A stretch of DNA of 64,000 bases from Singulisphaera sp045290345 (GTDB lineage Bacteria; Planctomycetota; Planctomycetia; Isosphaerales; Isosphaeraceae). Shown here one piece after another: positions 9,023 through 17,891 of this stretch (its first letter is position 1; the number at the start of each line of letters is the position of its first letter). The notes beneath the pieces are model-generated. The model was not told the origin of the DNA. It was given only the letters and a program-made list of their open reading frames with translations, and did not search any database. The stretch covers positions 5,456,001 through 5,520,000 of the forward strand of contig NZ_CP155447.1 in NCBI RefSeq assembly GCF_045290345.1. Direction: 5' to 3'. The position numbers and the translations under genes are program-made.

Positions 9023-9721
9023 TCAAACACCTTGGCTTAGCGCCAACCATTTTTCGAGGGACTCGCGAAACTCAAGGTCATCCGCATCAAAATCGGGTAA
9101 CTCGGTCTCAACTTCAACACAGAATTTCAAGAACCTATAAATTGTTTTTGCTTGCTCTGCGTCGAACAGCCCCAGATTCCACAACTCGGACGAAGTGCAG
9201 CCTACCAGCATCCCACACAAATAATCAGAACCCAATTCAGGCACAAAAGGATACCGAAGTCTCCAGATCATGTAGGCGGGCAGATGGAAGCGAAACCCGT
9301 TGGAATCGAGAAAGACGAGTGGCCAGCCTGCCTCGAGTAACTCATCGGGCAAGTCCTGCCACCTCTCCTGAAAATCGAGTTTGCGCGCGGCGATTCGCTC
9401 CGCTTCGCCGCCGTAATCATCGAGCACTTGCGTTTCGTGCAGCGTCACGCCGCCATCGCGTTTCACCCCTTCAAAAGCTCGCCCGATATCGATGACAAGC
9501 TGATCCCGAAGGGAATTGATCGCGTCATCCGAATAGTATCGTTCCAAAATCTCGCGGATGGTTACCTCGTTTGCCGTCCGCATTTGCTTCCGATAAGCCG
9601 GAAACCGAGCAGCCACTCGCTGGAAAGCATCGGTAATCCGCGTTCTGAGCTCTTCCTCGTTCCGGCGCAAGGAAAACCTCCTTACAAGAGAGTTCGCTTC
9701 AGACAAGCGTCCTGCTGACAT
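9023..9721 (-). CDS. DUF6714-family protein
   Basis: A 232-residue soluble protein of unknown function. The motif 'WPLVFLDSNGFRFHLPAYMIWRLRY' is the signature I associate with DUF6714. The N-terminal half is helical and charged, and the C-terminus ('IYRFLKFCVEVETELPDFDADDLEFRESLEKWL') is acidic and helical. AAGGAAG lies about 3-9 bases before the ATG. It diverges from the TPR glycosyltransferase. Members often occur beside small immunity-like proteins, and here it neighbours the possible DUF2185-like gene. That link is inference only. Confidence 0.75.
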   Translation of the reverse strand: MSAGRLSEANSLVRRFSLRRNEEELRTRITDAFQRVAARFPAYRKQMRTANEVTIREILERYYSDDAINSLRDQLVIDIGRAFEGVKRDGGVTLHETQVLDDYGGEAERIAARKLDFQERWQDLPDELLEAGWPLVFLDSNGFRFHLPAYMIWRLRYPFVPELGSDYLCGMLVGCTSSELWNLGLFDAEQAKTIYRFLKFCVEVETELPDFDADDLEFRESLEKWLALSQGV

Positions 9722-10107
9722 TCTTCCTTGACAGAGTCAACTCCCGCAAGGTTCAGGATGGACCGGGAGCAGCGGTCCAAGCGGTGAGTCTCGATCGTCG
9801 GGTCGCCCCCTCAGCGCATCGGCCTTTGTGGTTCAGATAGCTACGAATGCCGGATGTATGCTAGAAAAGCAGCTCGACATGCCGATTTCCAAGGCCGAAG
9901 CCGTTCGCCGCGCCCCCAATGAGCCATGGAAGCGAGCTCGCAGGTTCCACTCGCTCCGGCGAGCGCGGGAGGGTTCTCAACCCGAGAGGAGATCAACGGC
10001 CCCGGCCTTCTCGGAAAGTCGATCAACGGGTGTCGAGCTTGATGGTTGGGGCAGATTCCGTCTTGGAGGGCGGGACCAGATGGAACGGTGAGGGAGACGG
10101 ACCATCC
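9722..10107. other. Divergent promoter region
   Basis: Separates the DUF6714-like gene from the TPR glycosyltransferase. The glycosyltransferase frame is open up to 63 codons upstream of its chosen start, but that extension has no TPR pattern and is treated as leader. AGGGAG occurs about 12-17 bases before ATG 10108. No repeats or RNA elements were recognised. Confidence 0.4.
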
Positions 10108-12588
10108 ATGGCAACGATCGAGAGCGTGTTTGAACGGGCGAAGCAAGATCACCAGGGGGGACTCGTGGCGCAGGCGGAACAGGCGTATCGCCAGGTGCTC
10201 GGCGCCGACCCGTCATACGTCCCTGCCTGGTATCTCTTGGGAGTGGCCTGTCATGGCCTCGGCAATCTGACCGAGGCGTTAGGGGCGCTACAGCAGACGC
10301 TCAGACTCCAGCCCGATCATGCCGAAGCCCAGAATCACCTCGGGATCGTCTGGGCGCAGGCCGGATCGCTTGAGGAGGCCGTTCGCTGCTTCCAGCTCAC
10401 GCTTCAAATCCAGCCGAACTCGCTCGACGCGTATAAAAACCTGGCCATCACATTCGAGCGTCTGGGACGGCTCGACGAGGCAATCGCCTGCGATCGTCGC
10501 GTGGTCGAGCTCAAGCCCCACCTGGTCGAAGCCCATCGGCACCTGGGGTCCCTCCTCCGCAGACAAGGGAGGTGGAACGAAGCGGTCACCGCGCTCGAGC
10601 AGGCGCTGCGCCTCAAGCCCGAACTCCCCGAGACCCTTAACGACCTGGGCCTCCTGCTCGAGATGACGGGCCAGTACGAGGCGGCCGTCGAGCGCTACCA
10701 GGCCGCCATTCGGCTCCGCCCCGAGTTCGTCAGCGTCTACAGCAACATGAGCGTGGCTCTCAAGCAGTTGGGGAGGCTCGACGAGGCGATCACGAGCGCC
10801 CGGGAAGCAGTTCGTCTGGCCCCGAGCTTCGCCGGAGCGCACAACAACCTCGGGGTCGTCCTCGAAAAAGAGGGGACGTGGGATGAGGCCCTGGGCTGCT
10901 TCCACGCAGCCCTCCGTCTCGACTCGAGATTCGTCGAGGCCTACTACAACCTGGGAAGCGTGCTCTCCCGATTAGGACGCTTCGACGAGGCGGAATCGAC
11001 CTGTCGGCAAGCGATCACCCTCAATCCAAACTCGGCGGAGGCCCACCATAACCTCGCGTTTGCGCTCAGCGAGCGGGGACAGCTGACCGAGGCGGAGGCG
11101 AACTACCGCCGGGCCATCGAGATCAGACCCGAATTCGTCGACCCCTATGTCAACTTGACGAGCGTTCTCGGCAAGTTCGGGAAGCTCGACGAGGCCGAGG
11201 CGTGCAGTCGAGAAGCGGTCCGGCTCGACCCGAATCGGTCCGAGGCGCTCGTCAATCTCGGCTTCGTCCTCGTGGAGAAAGGACATATCGCCGAGGCCCT
11301 GGCAGCTTACCGCGAGGCGGAACGCGTTGATCCCAACTCCCGGCCGGTTCAAAGCAGTTATCTCTATGGTTTGAACTACGACCCGGAGGCTGATCCCGAG
11401 ACCCTGCTCGCCGAGCACTGCCGCTGGGGCCTACGCCAGCAGGAGGATGTCCCCGCGATCGACCTGAGCCCTTCTCACGATCGAGGGCGGGAGCGTCCGC
11501 TCCGGGTCGGCTACGTCTCGGCTGACTTTCGAGTCCATCCGGTCGCCTATTTCCTCAGGCACATCCTGACGCATCACGATCGCCACCAGGTCGAACCGCA
11601 CTGTTACTCCGAAGTCACCGCGCCCGACGCCATGACCGCACAGCTCGAGACACTATCGGACGCTTGGAGACCAATCTACGGAATGACGGATGAACAGGTG
11701 GCCGACCTCGTCCAGCGCGATCGGCTCGACATTCTCGTCGATCTCTCCGGTCACACCGCACGCCATCGCATGGGCCTCTTTGCCCATAAACCGGCGCCGA
11801 TCCAGGTAACCTATCTCGGCTACCCGAACACGACCGGCCTCGCCACCATCGACTATTTGCTCACCGACCCCATCACCGACCCGCCCGACGATCCCACCTG
11901 GTCGAGCGAGATACCATATCACTTGCCCGACGTCTTCTGTTGCTACTCTCCTCCGGAAGAAGCCCCCGAAGTCAACCCACTCCCGGCTTTACGGGCCACG
12001 GGCGTCACGTTTGGGTCGCTTCATAAGCTCCCGAAGTTGAATTCGCGAGTCCTCGAGCTCTGGGCCGAACTGCTTAGGTCAATTCCCACAGCGCGGCTGC
12101 TCCTCTATCGCAACAACCTGCGAGGACAGCGTCAGAAGGAGATCCTATCCTTCTTCGAGACGCAGGGAATTGCCGCGGACCGTCTCGAACTCCGGAACAT
12201 CGTGGCCGGAGGAGGTAGTCACTACCAGGTATATCAGGATATCGACATTTCTCTCGACGTGTTTCCCTGGAGCGGACACACGACCGCCTGCGAGTCGATC
12301 TGGATGGGAGTGCCGATCGTCACGATCCGAGGGAATCGCCACGCAGGGCGGATGACGGCGAGCGTCTTGACCTGCCTCGGTCTCAGCGACTGGATCGCGG
12401 AAACACCTCAGCAGTATCTCGCCATCGCCCAGCAGTTCGCGAGCGAACGTGATCGCCTGGCCGAGCTTCGTCGCACCATGCGTGCCAGAATGACCGAATC
12501 GCCGATGGGCGACGGCCGGACCTGGACGCAGAACCTCGAGAAAGCCTACCGAACGATGTGGCACCGATGGTGCGACGCGGCAGGCTAA
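10108..12588 (+). CDS. TPR-repeat O-GlcNAc transferase-like glycosyltransferase (GT41, SPINDLY type)
   Basis: An 826-residue protein. Residues 1 to about 415 hold roughly 12 consecutive 34-residue TPR units, each with the '..A..NLG..L...G...EA...' pattern. The remainder is a GT41/SPINDLY catalytic region: 'RPLRVGYVSADFRVHPVAYFL', 'DILVDLSGHTARHRMGLFA', 'PAPIQVTYLGYPNTTGLATIDY', then 'FGSLHKLPKLNSRVLELWAELL', 'LDVFPWSGHTTACESIWMGVP' and 'TIRGNRHAGRM'. The family transfers GlcNAc or a related sugar (fucose for plant SPY) from nucleotide sugar to Ser/Thr or other acceptors; the donor here is unknown. There is no signal peptide, so it is probably cytoplasmic. It sits alone, without glycan or flagellar genes nearby. 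Confidence 0.88.
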   Translation: MATIESVFERAKQDHQGGLVAQAEQAYRQVLGADPSYVPAWYLLGVACHGLGNLTEALGALQQTLRLQPDHAEAQNHLGIVWAQAGSLEEAVRCFQLTLQIQPNSLDAYKNLAITFERLGRLDEAIACDRRVVELKPHLVEAHRHLGSLLRRQGRWNEAVTALEQALRLKPELPETLNDLGLLLEMTGQYEAAVERYQAAIRLRPEFVSVYSNMSVALKQLGRLDEAITSAREAVRLAPSFAGAHNNLGVVLEKEGTWDEALGCFHAALRLDSRFVEAYYNLGSVLSRLGRFDEAESTCRQAITLNPNSAEAHHNLAFALSERGQLTEAEANYRRAIEIRPEFVDPYVNLTSVLGKFGKLDEAEACSREAVRLDPNRSEALVNLGFVLVEKGHIAEALAAYREAERVDPNSRPVQSSYLYGLNYDPEADPETLLAEHCRWGLRQQEDVPAIDLSPSHDRGRERPLRVGYVSADFRVHPVAYFLRHILTHHDRHQVEPHCYSEVTAPDAMTAQLETLSDAWRPIYGMTDEQVADLVQRDRLDILVDLSGHTARHRMGLFAHKPAPIQVTYLGYPNTTGLATIDYLLTDPITDPPDDPTWSSEIPYHLPDVFCCYSPPEEAPEVNPLPALRATGVTFGSLHKLPKLNSRVLELWAELLRSIPTARLLLYRNNLRGQRQKEILSFFETQGIAADRLELRNIVAGGGSHYQVYQDIDISLDVFPWSGHTTACESIWMGVPIVTIRGNRHAGRMTASVLTCLGLSDWIAETPQQYLAIAQQFASERDRLAELRRTMRARMTESPMGDGRTWTQNLEKAYRTMWHRWCDAAG

Positions 12589-12644
12589 TCCCACATACCG
12601 AGGGATCAACGAGCTTCTGAGGCCCGGGGAAGATGGTCAAAATT

Positions 12645-13577
12645 TCACTCTTCGATCACCGGTTGATCGATGGCTACGCCCCATTTTTTCAATGCCGCCC
12701 TGGCGCGGGCTCGGACCAGATAATAGTCGGTCCGTTGCCCTCGCTCGTTGACTTGCAACATGCGGAAATCATCGAGTAGGAGCGTCTTGAGAAGAGCGAT
12801 GTTCTTGTCCGATTTGAACTGCCCCAGCGCCTGCGGAGCGAGACAGCGATACTCCTCGGAGGTGGACTTCGCCCATTTCCCGCCGAGCTCCTCGAGCCGC
12901 GCATCGACCGGGACTCTGACGAGAACCCAGCGATACCCACTGAACGGCATCGCCTTGAGGGTGGTCATGAAGGCGCTCGAAGGCGGAGGTTCGAGTCGCA
13001 GCCGGACAGGGCTTTTTCCGCCCGCCAAGCGGACACTCGCCCCACGTCGCGCCGCTGTGAGGATGTCCTCTCGGGACGTGAGCCATTGAAAATCCATGGT
13101 CGTCACGCCCTGAGCACTGCCATCGAGCTCGATCACCGACTCTTCGGAGCGCGGTCGAAGGATCGGCGGGGTGTATGAAGTCGGTTGATGCCCAGCCTCA
13201 CTCCGCAGGCTAAAGAGAAGTTCCGTTCGCCCTTCCTTCCAGGTCTTGGAGCGGGGAGGGAGATTATGGAAATGAAGCACCATTTCTTGGGCCTTCGGCC
13301 CTTTGAGGGTCTCTGTTACGTGGATCTTGATCTCGAACCAATCATTGGACCGAGGCTCACGTTGCACAACTGGAAAACCACTCGAACTGGCCGGAGGACC
13401 TGGGGACTCTACGGGGCGAATCTCGGTAATCACCCCGCAAACGACGACATCTGAATCGAGCGTGATTAGCTCAATGCTCTCGTAATAGCTTGGCCTGGCG
13501 ACCGCCCGATGGAGGGGAAACGCAAGCCAGAGACTGGCCATCAAGATGAGCACCAAGTTCCTGGTCAGCTCCCTCAT
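12645..13577 (-). CDS. Secreted protein of unknown function
   Basis: A 310-residue protein with a clear signal peptide ('LTRNLVLILMASLWLAFPLHRAVA', cleavage probably after AVA). The mature part starts 'RPSYYESIELITLDSDVVVCGVITEIRPVES', a beta-rich pattern seen in planctomycete exported proteins of unknown role; 'FEIKIHVTETLKGPKAQEMVLHF' resembles a stress- or adhesion-type beta domain. Two adjacent ATGs are possible; the second is 7 bases after GGAGG and is preferred. It converges with the TPR glycosyltransferase across a 56-base gap. I do not recognise a catalytic motif. Confidence 0.75.
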   Translation of the reverse strand: MRELTRNLVLILMASLWLAFPLHRAVARPSYYESIELITLDSDVVVCGVITEIRPVESPGPPASSSGFPVVQREPRSNDWFEIKIHVTETLKGPKAQEMVLHFHNLPPRSKTWKEGRTELLFSLRSEAGHQPTSYTPPILRPRSEESVIELDGSAQGVTTMDFQWLTSREDILTAARRGASVRLAGGKSPVRLRLEPPPSSAFMTTLKAMPFSGYRWVLVRVPVDARLEELGGKWAKSTSEEYRCLAPQALGQFKSDKNIALLKTLLLDDFRMLQVNERGQRTDYYLVRARARAALKKWGVAIDQPVIEE

Positions 13578-13932
13578 CATGAGTCCTCCGTTTCGGGGGC
13601 GAGCCACGAATGCTTGAGTCAGGGATCGGCATGCCCGAATCGCGCATCCGACGGATCGAACATTCGTGGATGACCGCAATGGACTCGAAATCCTGGCGCT
13701 TGTCCAGATGAGTGCTGTGAGCCCATGTTCTGTCGCGGAGGTCGCCGTTGCACTCTTGTAGGCCAGGCTTCCGGCTGCCCCAACCTTGAGAGGCGGCGGG
13801 TCAAGGCCGACCCGACAAGGCTGAAACAGAGACGGGCCGGCCGGGCTCCTTGAAAAGAGCTCGGCCGGCCCGACATGAAATTCTAACGGCGGACCAACGA
13901 TGTGATCCGCCTTGAGCTTTCCGTCATCCCAA
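13578..13932. other. Intergenic region with lpdA terminator
   Basis: Holds the promoter side of the secreted unknown gene and the 3' end of the pyruvate dehydrogenase run. Apart from the strong hairpin at 13833-13872 I see no gene or repeat. Confidence 0.4.
13833..13872 (-). terminator. Strong hairpin downstream of lpdA
   Basis: A 16-bp stem (CGGGCCGGCCGGGCTC pairing with GAGCTCGGCCGGCCCG, one non-Watson-Crick pair) with an 8-base loop, 60 bases after the lpdA stop. No long T-run follows. Position supports termination of the pdhC-lpdA unit. Confidence 0.7.
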
Positions 13933-15318
13933 TCAAATATGAACCGATGCGCCCAGCCCTTGGGCGGCCGCTTCCATCACGGCTTCGGAGTAGGTGGGGT
14001 GAGGGTGCATGGCCTGGATGATCTCGTCCTCGGTCGCCTCGAGCTTCTTCGCCATCACGAGTTCGGCGATCAACTCAGTCGCCTGCGAACCGAGCAGGTG
14101 AGCACCGAGCAGCTCGCCGTGCTTGGCGTCGAAGACGAGCTTGACGAACCCTTCGGTCTCGTCGGAGGCCACAGCGCGGCCACTGGCGAAGAACGGGAAG
14201 CGGCCGACCCGAACTTCGTGACCCGCTTCACGAGCTGCCTTCTCGGTCAGGCCGACGCTCGCCACCCCTGGATCGGTGTAGGTACAGCCCGGGACATTCG
14301 TGTAGTCGACCGTATGGTCGGCATGGCCGCAGAGCCGTTCGATGCAGCAGATCGCTTCGTGGTGGGCAACGTGGGCCAACCAAGGGGGGCCGATGATGTC
14401 GCCCACCGCGTAGATGCCTTTGACGTTGGTCTGGTAGCCGTTCTTGGGGTCGACCTTGATGTGGTTCTTGAAAAGCTCGACCTTCAAGCTGTCGGCAAAG
14501 AGATTCTCGACGTTGCCAAGCACACCGATCGAGACGAGCATGGTCTCGGCCTCGATGACTTCCTTGCCCTTGGGGGTCTCGACCTCGACTTTGACGCCGT
14601 TGGCGGTCTTCTCGACCTTACCGGTCTTCGAGCTGGTGTGGAACGTCAGCCCGCGCTTGGTCAGGCTTTCGCGAAGGCCCTGGGAGACCTCTTCGTCCTC
14701 GCCCGGCAAGATTCGATCCAACAGCTCAACGACCGTCACCTTGGTGCCGATCGCGTTGTAGAAGTAGCCGAACTCGAGGCCGATCGGCCCGGCGCCGATG
14801 ATCAGCATCGACTTGGGCTGCTTGGGAAGGCTCATCGCCTCTTTGTACGAGAGGATCGTCTTGCCGTCGAACTCGGCTCCCGGCAATGGGCGAGGACGAA
14901 CCCCAGTTGAGACCACGATCGACTCGGCCGTGATCTTCTCGTCGCCAACCTGCACCGTGTTGGGCGCGATCACCTTGGCGGTGCCCAGCTTGGACGCCAC
15001 TTTATATTTACGGAAAAGGCCTTCAATACCCTTGTTCAGCTTGCTGGCAACGCCTCGACTGCGTGCGATCATCTGCGAGAAGTCCCAGGTGGCCTCCCCG
15101 CTGTAACCGAACGTCTTGCCGTGATTCTTGATGAGGTCGACGAGGTGCGCGTTCGTCAGCAGCGCCTTGGTCGGGATGCAGCCCCAGTTCAGGCAGATCC
15201 CTCCCAGCTTGTCGCGTTCCACGCAGAGGACCCGCTTTTTAAGCTGCGCGGCCCGAATCGCCGCCGCATAGCCCGCCGGACCACCACCGATCACCACAAT
15301 GTCGTAGTCGTATGCCAT
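13933..15318 (-). CDS. lpdA: Dihydrolipoyl dehydrogenase (E3)
   Basis: A 461-residue FAD-dependent disulfide oxidoreductase that reoxidises the lipoyl groups of E2 with NAD+. The FAD-binding 'IVVIGGGPAGYAAAIRAAQL' opens the protein. The redox disulfide is in 'GGICLNWGCIPTKALL', the NAD-binding loop is 'LIIGAGPIGLEFGYFY', 'GIYAVGDIIG' is the second FAD contact, and the C-terminal His-Glu pair is in 'HPHPTYSEAVMEA'. Full length. It is the last gene of the pdh run, 110 bases after pdhC, followed by a strong hairpin. It could serve other 2-oxoacid dehydrogenases too. Confidence 0.97.
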   Translation of the reverse strand: MAYDYDIVVIGGGPAGYAAAIRAAQLKKRVLCVERDKLGGICLNWGCIPTKALLTNAHLVDLIKNHGKTFGYSGEATWDFSQMIARSRGVASKLNKGIEGLFRKYKVASKLGTAKVIAPNTVQVGDEKITAESIVVSTGVRPRPLPGAEFDGKTILSYKEAMSLPKQPKSMLIIGAGPIGLEFGYFYNAIGTKVTVVELLDRILPGEDEEVSQGLRESLTKRGLTFHTSSKTGKVEKTANGVKVEVETPKGKEVIEAETMLVSIGVLGNVENLFADSLKVELFKNHIKVDPKNGYQTNVKGIYAVGDIIGPPWLAHVAHHEAICCIERLCGHADHTVDYTNVPGCTYTDPGVASVGLTEKAAREAGHEVRVGRFPFFASGRAVASDETEGFVKLVFDAKHGELLGAHLLGSQATELIAELVMAKKLEATEDEIIQAMHPHPTYSEAVMEAAAQGLGASVHI

Positions 15319-15428
15319 GAAAACCTTCGAGGGAAAACGAGCGGCTCCCGATCATGCGTGTGAGCCACGCCATTCTCCCCGGAGGGAAACGACGTGGCTC
15401 GCGCGCCCGACAGAGATCGATCTGGGTC

Positions 15429-16721
15429 TTAGAGGAGCATCGACGCTGGTTCTTCGAGGAAACCCTTCAGCGTCCGGAGGAACTCGGCGGCCAAGGCGCC
15501 ATCCACCGCGCGGTGGTCGGCGGTGAGGGTCACGGTCATGACCGTGCCAATCACCAGCGAATCCCCCTGAACGACGGGCCTCTTCTCAGCGGCCCCAACG
15601 GCCAAAATGGCGACTTCGGGAAGATTCAGGATGGCATCGAACTGGCGAACGCCATACATCCCCAGGTTGCTGATCGTGAACGTTCCGCCGCTCATCTGTT
15701 CGGGTGAGAGCTTGTTGCTCCGAGCAGCCTGCACGAGCGCGTCACTTCCGAGCCGGACTTCGCGAAGACCGAGCGTGTCGGCATTGCGAAGCACGGGAAC
15801 GATCAGGCCCCCGTCGAGCGCGACGGCGATCCCGACATTGACCTCGCCATGGCGAACGATGGCATCGGGCTCGTACGAGGCATTGACGCCAGGGTGGCGG
15901 CGGAGAGCCAGAGCGACTCCCTTGGTGACGAAGTCGCCGAGGGAGAGCTTGATCTTCTCGGAAGCGAGCTGCTTGTTCAACTGCTCGCGGATCGCCACGA
16001 GGGCGTCGGCCCGGATATCCACGGTGACGTGAATTTCGGGGGCAACCTTCTTGGCCTCGACCATCCGCTGTGCGATCGTCTTGCGCATCCTCGTGTGAGG
16101 AATCCGCTCGGCGGCCAGCGATCGGGTCGGGGCAGTGGGCCGCGGCGCGGACGAGGCGGCTGAACCGCGCGTCTTGAGGAACAGCTCGACGTCATTCCGG
16201 ACCACCCGGCCGCCTGGTCCGCTCCCGGGGACACTCCCGAGGTCGACCTGCGATGCGGCCGCGATCTTCCGTGCCAGCGGGCTCGACTTGATCCGGCCAC
16301 CATGGCTTGCGCTCCCCTGAGCAGCAACAGCCACGGTCTCGTTCGTTTCGTGAGCGTCCTGACCATTGCTGCCCGCGCCATGCGTCTCGGACTGATCCGA
16401 GCCGTTGGCCGCGGCTTGGGGCTTGGACGCGCCGGCAGTCTTCTTGGCTCCCAACTCGGCCGCGACCTGCTTCGCGTCTTCCCCCTTACGGGCGAGGACC
16501 AAAACGCGATCGCCAAGCTGGATCTCGTCACCGACGGCATGGTCGAGAAGCGCGACGACTCCGTCGTCGAACGCCTTCATCGGCATGGTCGCCTTGTCGG
16601 TCTCGATGTCGGCCAGAAGATCACCTTCTTTGACCTGGTCGCCGACCTTGACCAGCCACTGGCTGAGGACCCCGCTCTCCATCGTGGGGCTGAGCTTGGG
16701 CATCGTCACTTCGATGGGCAC
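15429..16721 (-). CDS. pdhC: Pyruvate dehydrogenase E2, dihydrolipoamide acetyltransferase
   Basis: A 430-residue E2 with one lipoyl domain (residues 1-75; lipoyl lysine in 'DIETDKATMPM'), a linker rich in Ala/Gly/Ser/Asn, a peripheral-subunit-binding domain ('SSPLARKIAAASQVDLGSVPGSGPGGRVVRNDVE'-type region near 140-175) and a catalytic core ending with the H-x3-D-G motif in 'LTADHRAVDGALA'. It transfers acetyl from lipoate to CoA. The start is GTG with GGGGAG 9 bases upstream; family similarity begins at 'PIEVTMPKLSPTMESG'. It is separated from pdhB by a 187-base gap carrying a hairpin and a possible promoter, unlike the tight pdhA-pdhB junction. Confidence 0.95.
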   Translation of the reverse strand: MPIEVTMPKLSPTMESGVLSQWLVKVGDQVKEGDLLADIETDKATMPMKAFDDGVVALLDHAVGDEIQLGDRVLVLARKGEDAKQVAAELGAKKTAGASKPQAAANGSDQSETHGAGSNGQDAHETNETVAVAAQGSASHGGRIKSSPLARKIAAASQVDLGSVPGSGPGGRVVRNDVELFLKTRGSAASSAPRPTAPTRSLAAERIPHTRMRKTIAQRMVEAKKVAPEIHVTVDIRADALVAIREQLNKQLASEKIKLSLGDFVTKGVALALRRHPGVNASYEPDAIVRHGEVNVGIAVALDGGLIVPVLRNADTLGLREVRLGSDALVQAARSNKLSPEQMSGGTFTISNLGMYGVRQFDAILNLPEVAILAVGAAEKRPVVQGDSLVIGTVMTVTLTADHRAVDGALAAEFLRTLKGFLEEPASMLL

Positions 16722-16833
16722 AGGATGATCTCCCCGGCTGTCGCCGTCGTCGCAATTTCGAGAATCAGATGGGCGAGATCGATCGGATCGCCCTGGATCG
16801 GTTCGGGCATGCCGTAGAAACAGGCCCGCCGCA

Positions 16834-16860
16834 ATATTAGTATTATGGGGTGCGGTTCAA
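16834..16860 (-). promoter_or_regulatory. Candidate internal promoter for pdhC-lpdA
   Basis: On the minus strand TTGAAC and TAATAT are separated by 15 bases in an AT-rich patch, just after the hairpin that follows pdhB and about 113 bases before the pdhC start. The spacer is short, so this is only a candidate. Confidence 0.3.
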
Positions 16861-16865
16861 TGAGG

Positions 16866-16905
16866 GACCGGGTTCTCGGCCGGTCTGAGCGGCCGAGAAC
16901 CGGTC
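16866..16905 (-). terminator. Hairpin between pdhB and pdhC
   Basis: A 16-bp stem with one bulged base and a 7-base loop (arms 16866-16882 and 16890-16905) begins 3 bases after the pdhB stop. No T-run follows, so it could be a terminator, an attenuator or an mRNA-stabilising/processing structure. Confidence 0.6.
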
Positions 16906-16908
16906 GAA

Positions 16909-17889
16909 TCACTTCTTGTAGAGCACGTCGTTGACCTGGTCCACGATCCGCGCAACCGTTGGCAGCATCGAAGCTTCCAGCGCTCGGTTGTAGGGGATGG
17001 GTGCGTCTTTCGTAAAGACGCGGCGGATCGGGGCGTCCAGTTCGTCAAAGGCGACCTGCATGATCCGGTCGGAAATTCCCGCACCCAGACCGCAGTAGGG
17101 CCAATCTTCCTCGACAATCACGGCGCGGTGGGTCTTGCGGACCGAGCCGAGCAGCGTATCCAAGTCGAGCGGGCGGATCGTCCGGAGGTCGATGACTTCG
17201 GCGTCGATCCCGTCCTCGGCCAGCTTCTCGGCGGCCGCGAGGGTCGTCTTGAGCGATCGAGAGTAAGTGATCAACGTCACGTCGGACCCAGGCCGCTTGA
17301 TGTCCGCCTTGCCGATCGGGACCAGGTGCTCCCCTTCCGGGACCTCACCCTTGTCGCCGTAGAGGTTCTCATGCTCGATGAAGACGACCGGGTCGTCCGA
17401 CCGGATCGCGCTCTTGAGCAGCCCCTTGGCATCGGCGGGGGTAGCCGGCATGACCACGATCAAGCCCGGGATTTGAGCATACCAGGCTTCGAGCCGGTGC
17501 GAGTGCGTCGCCGCCAGGCAGCCGGCCATGCCCGAGCTTCCTCGAAAGACGATCGGCACGGCGAACTGGCCACCGCTCATGTAGCGCATGTTGGCGGCAT
17601 TGTTGACGATCTGGTCGATCGCCACGAGGCTGAAGCTGAACGTCATGAATTCGATGATCGGCCGGAGCCCAACCATCGCAGCCCCGATCCCGATACCGGA
17701 GAAGCCCCCCTCCGAGATCGGCGCGTCCACGACCCGGCGGGCCCCGAACTTCTTGAGCATGCCCTGGCTGACCTTGTACGCACCGTCGTACTGGGCGACC
17801 TCTTCTCCCATCAGGAAGACGCGGTCATCCCGCTCCATTTCCTCGGTCATCGCCTGGTTCAGGGCTTCGCGATAGGCAAGAACGGACAT
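16909..17889 (-). CDS. pdhB: Pyruvate dehydrogenase E1 beta subunit
   Basis: A 326-residue transketolase-like E1 beta. Typical stretches are 'YREALNQAMTEEMERDDRVFLMGEEVAQYDGAY', 'DAPISEGGFSGIGIGAAMVGLRPI', 'PIVFRGSSGMAG' and 'VIVEEDWPYCGLGAGISDRI'. With E1 alpha it forms the TPP-dependent decarboxylase of the complex. The ATG is preferred over a GTG two codons upstream because AGGAG sits 5 bases before it and only 2 bases separate it from the pdhA stop (TGA-CC-ATG), indicating translational coupling. Confidence 0.96.
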   Translation of the reverse strand: MSVLAYREALNQAMTEEMERDDRVFLMGEEVAQYDGAYKVSQGMLKKFGARRVVDAPISEGGFSGIGIGAAMVGLRPIIEFMTFSFSLVAIDQIVNNAANMRYMSGGQFAVPIVFRGSSGMAGCLAATHSHRLEAWYAQIPGLIVVMPATPADAKGLLKSAIRSDDPVVFIEHENLYGDKGEVPEGEHLVPIGKADIKRPGSDVTLITYSRSLKTTLAAAEKLAEDGIDAEVIDLRTIRPLDLDTLLGSVRKTHRAVIVEEDWPYCGLGAGISDRIMQVAFDELDAPIRRVFTKDAPIPYNRALEASMLPTVARIVDQVNDVLYKK

Positions 17890-17891
17890 GG

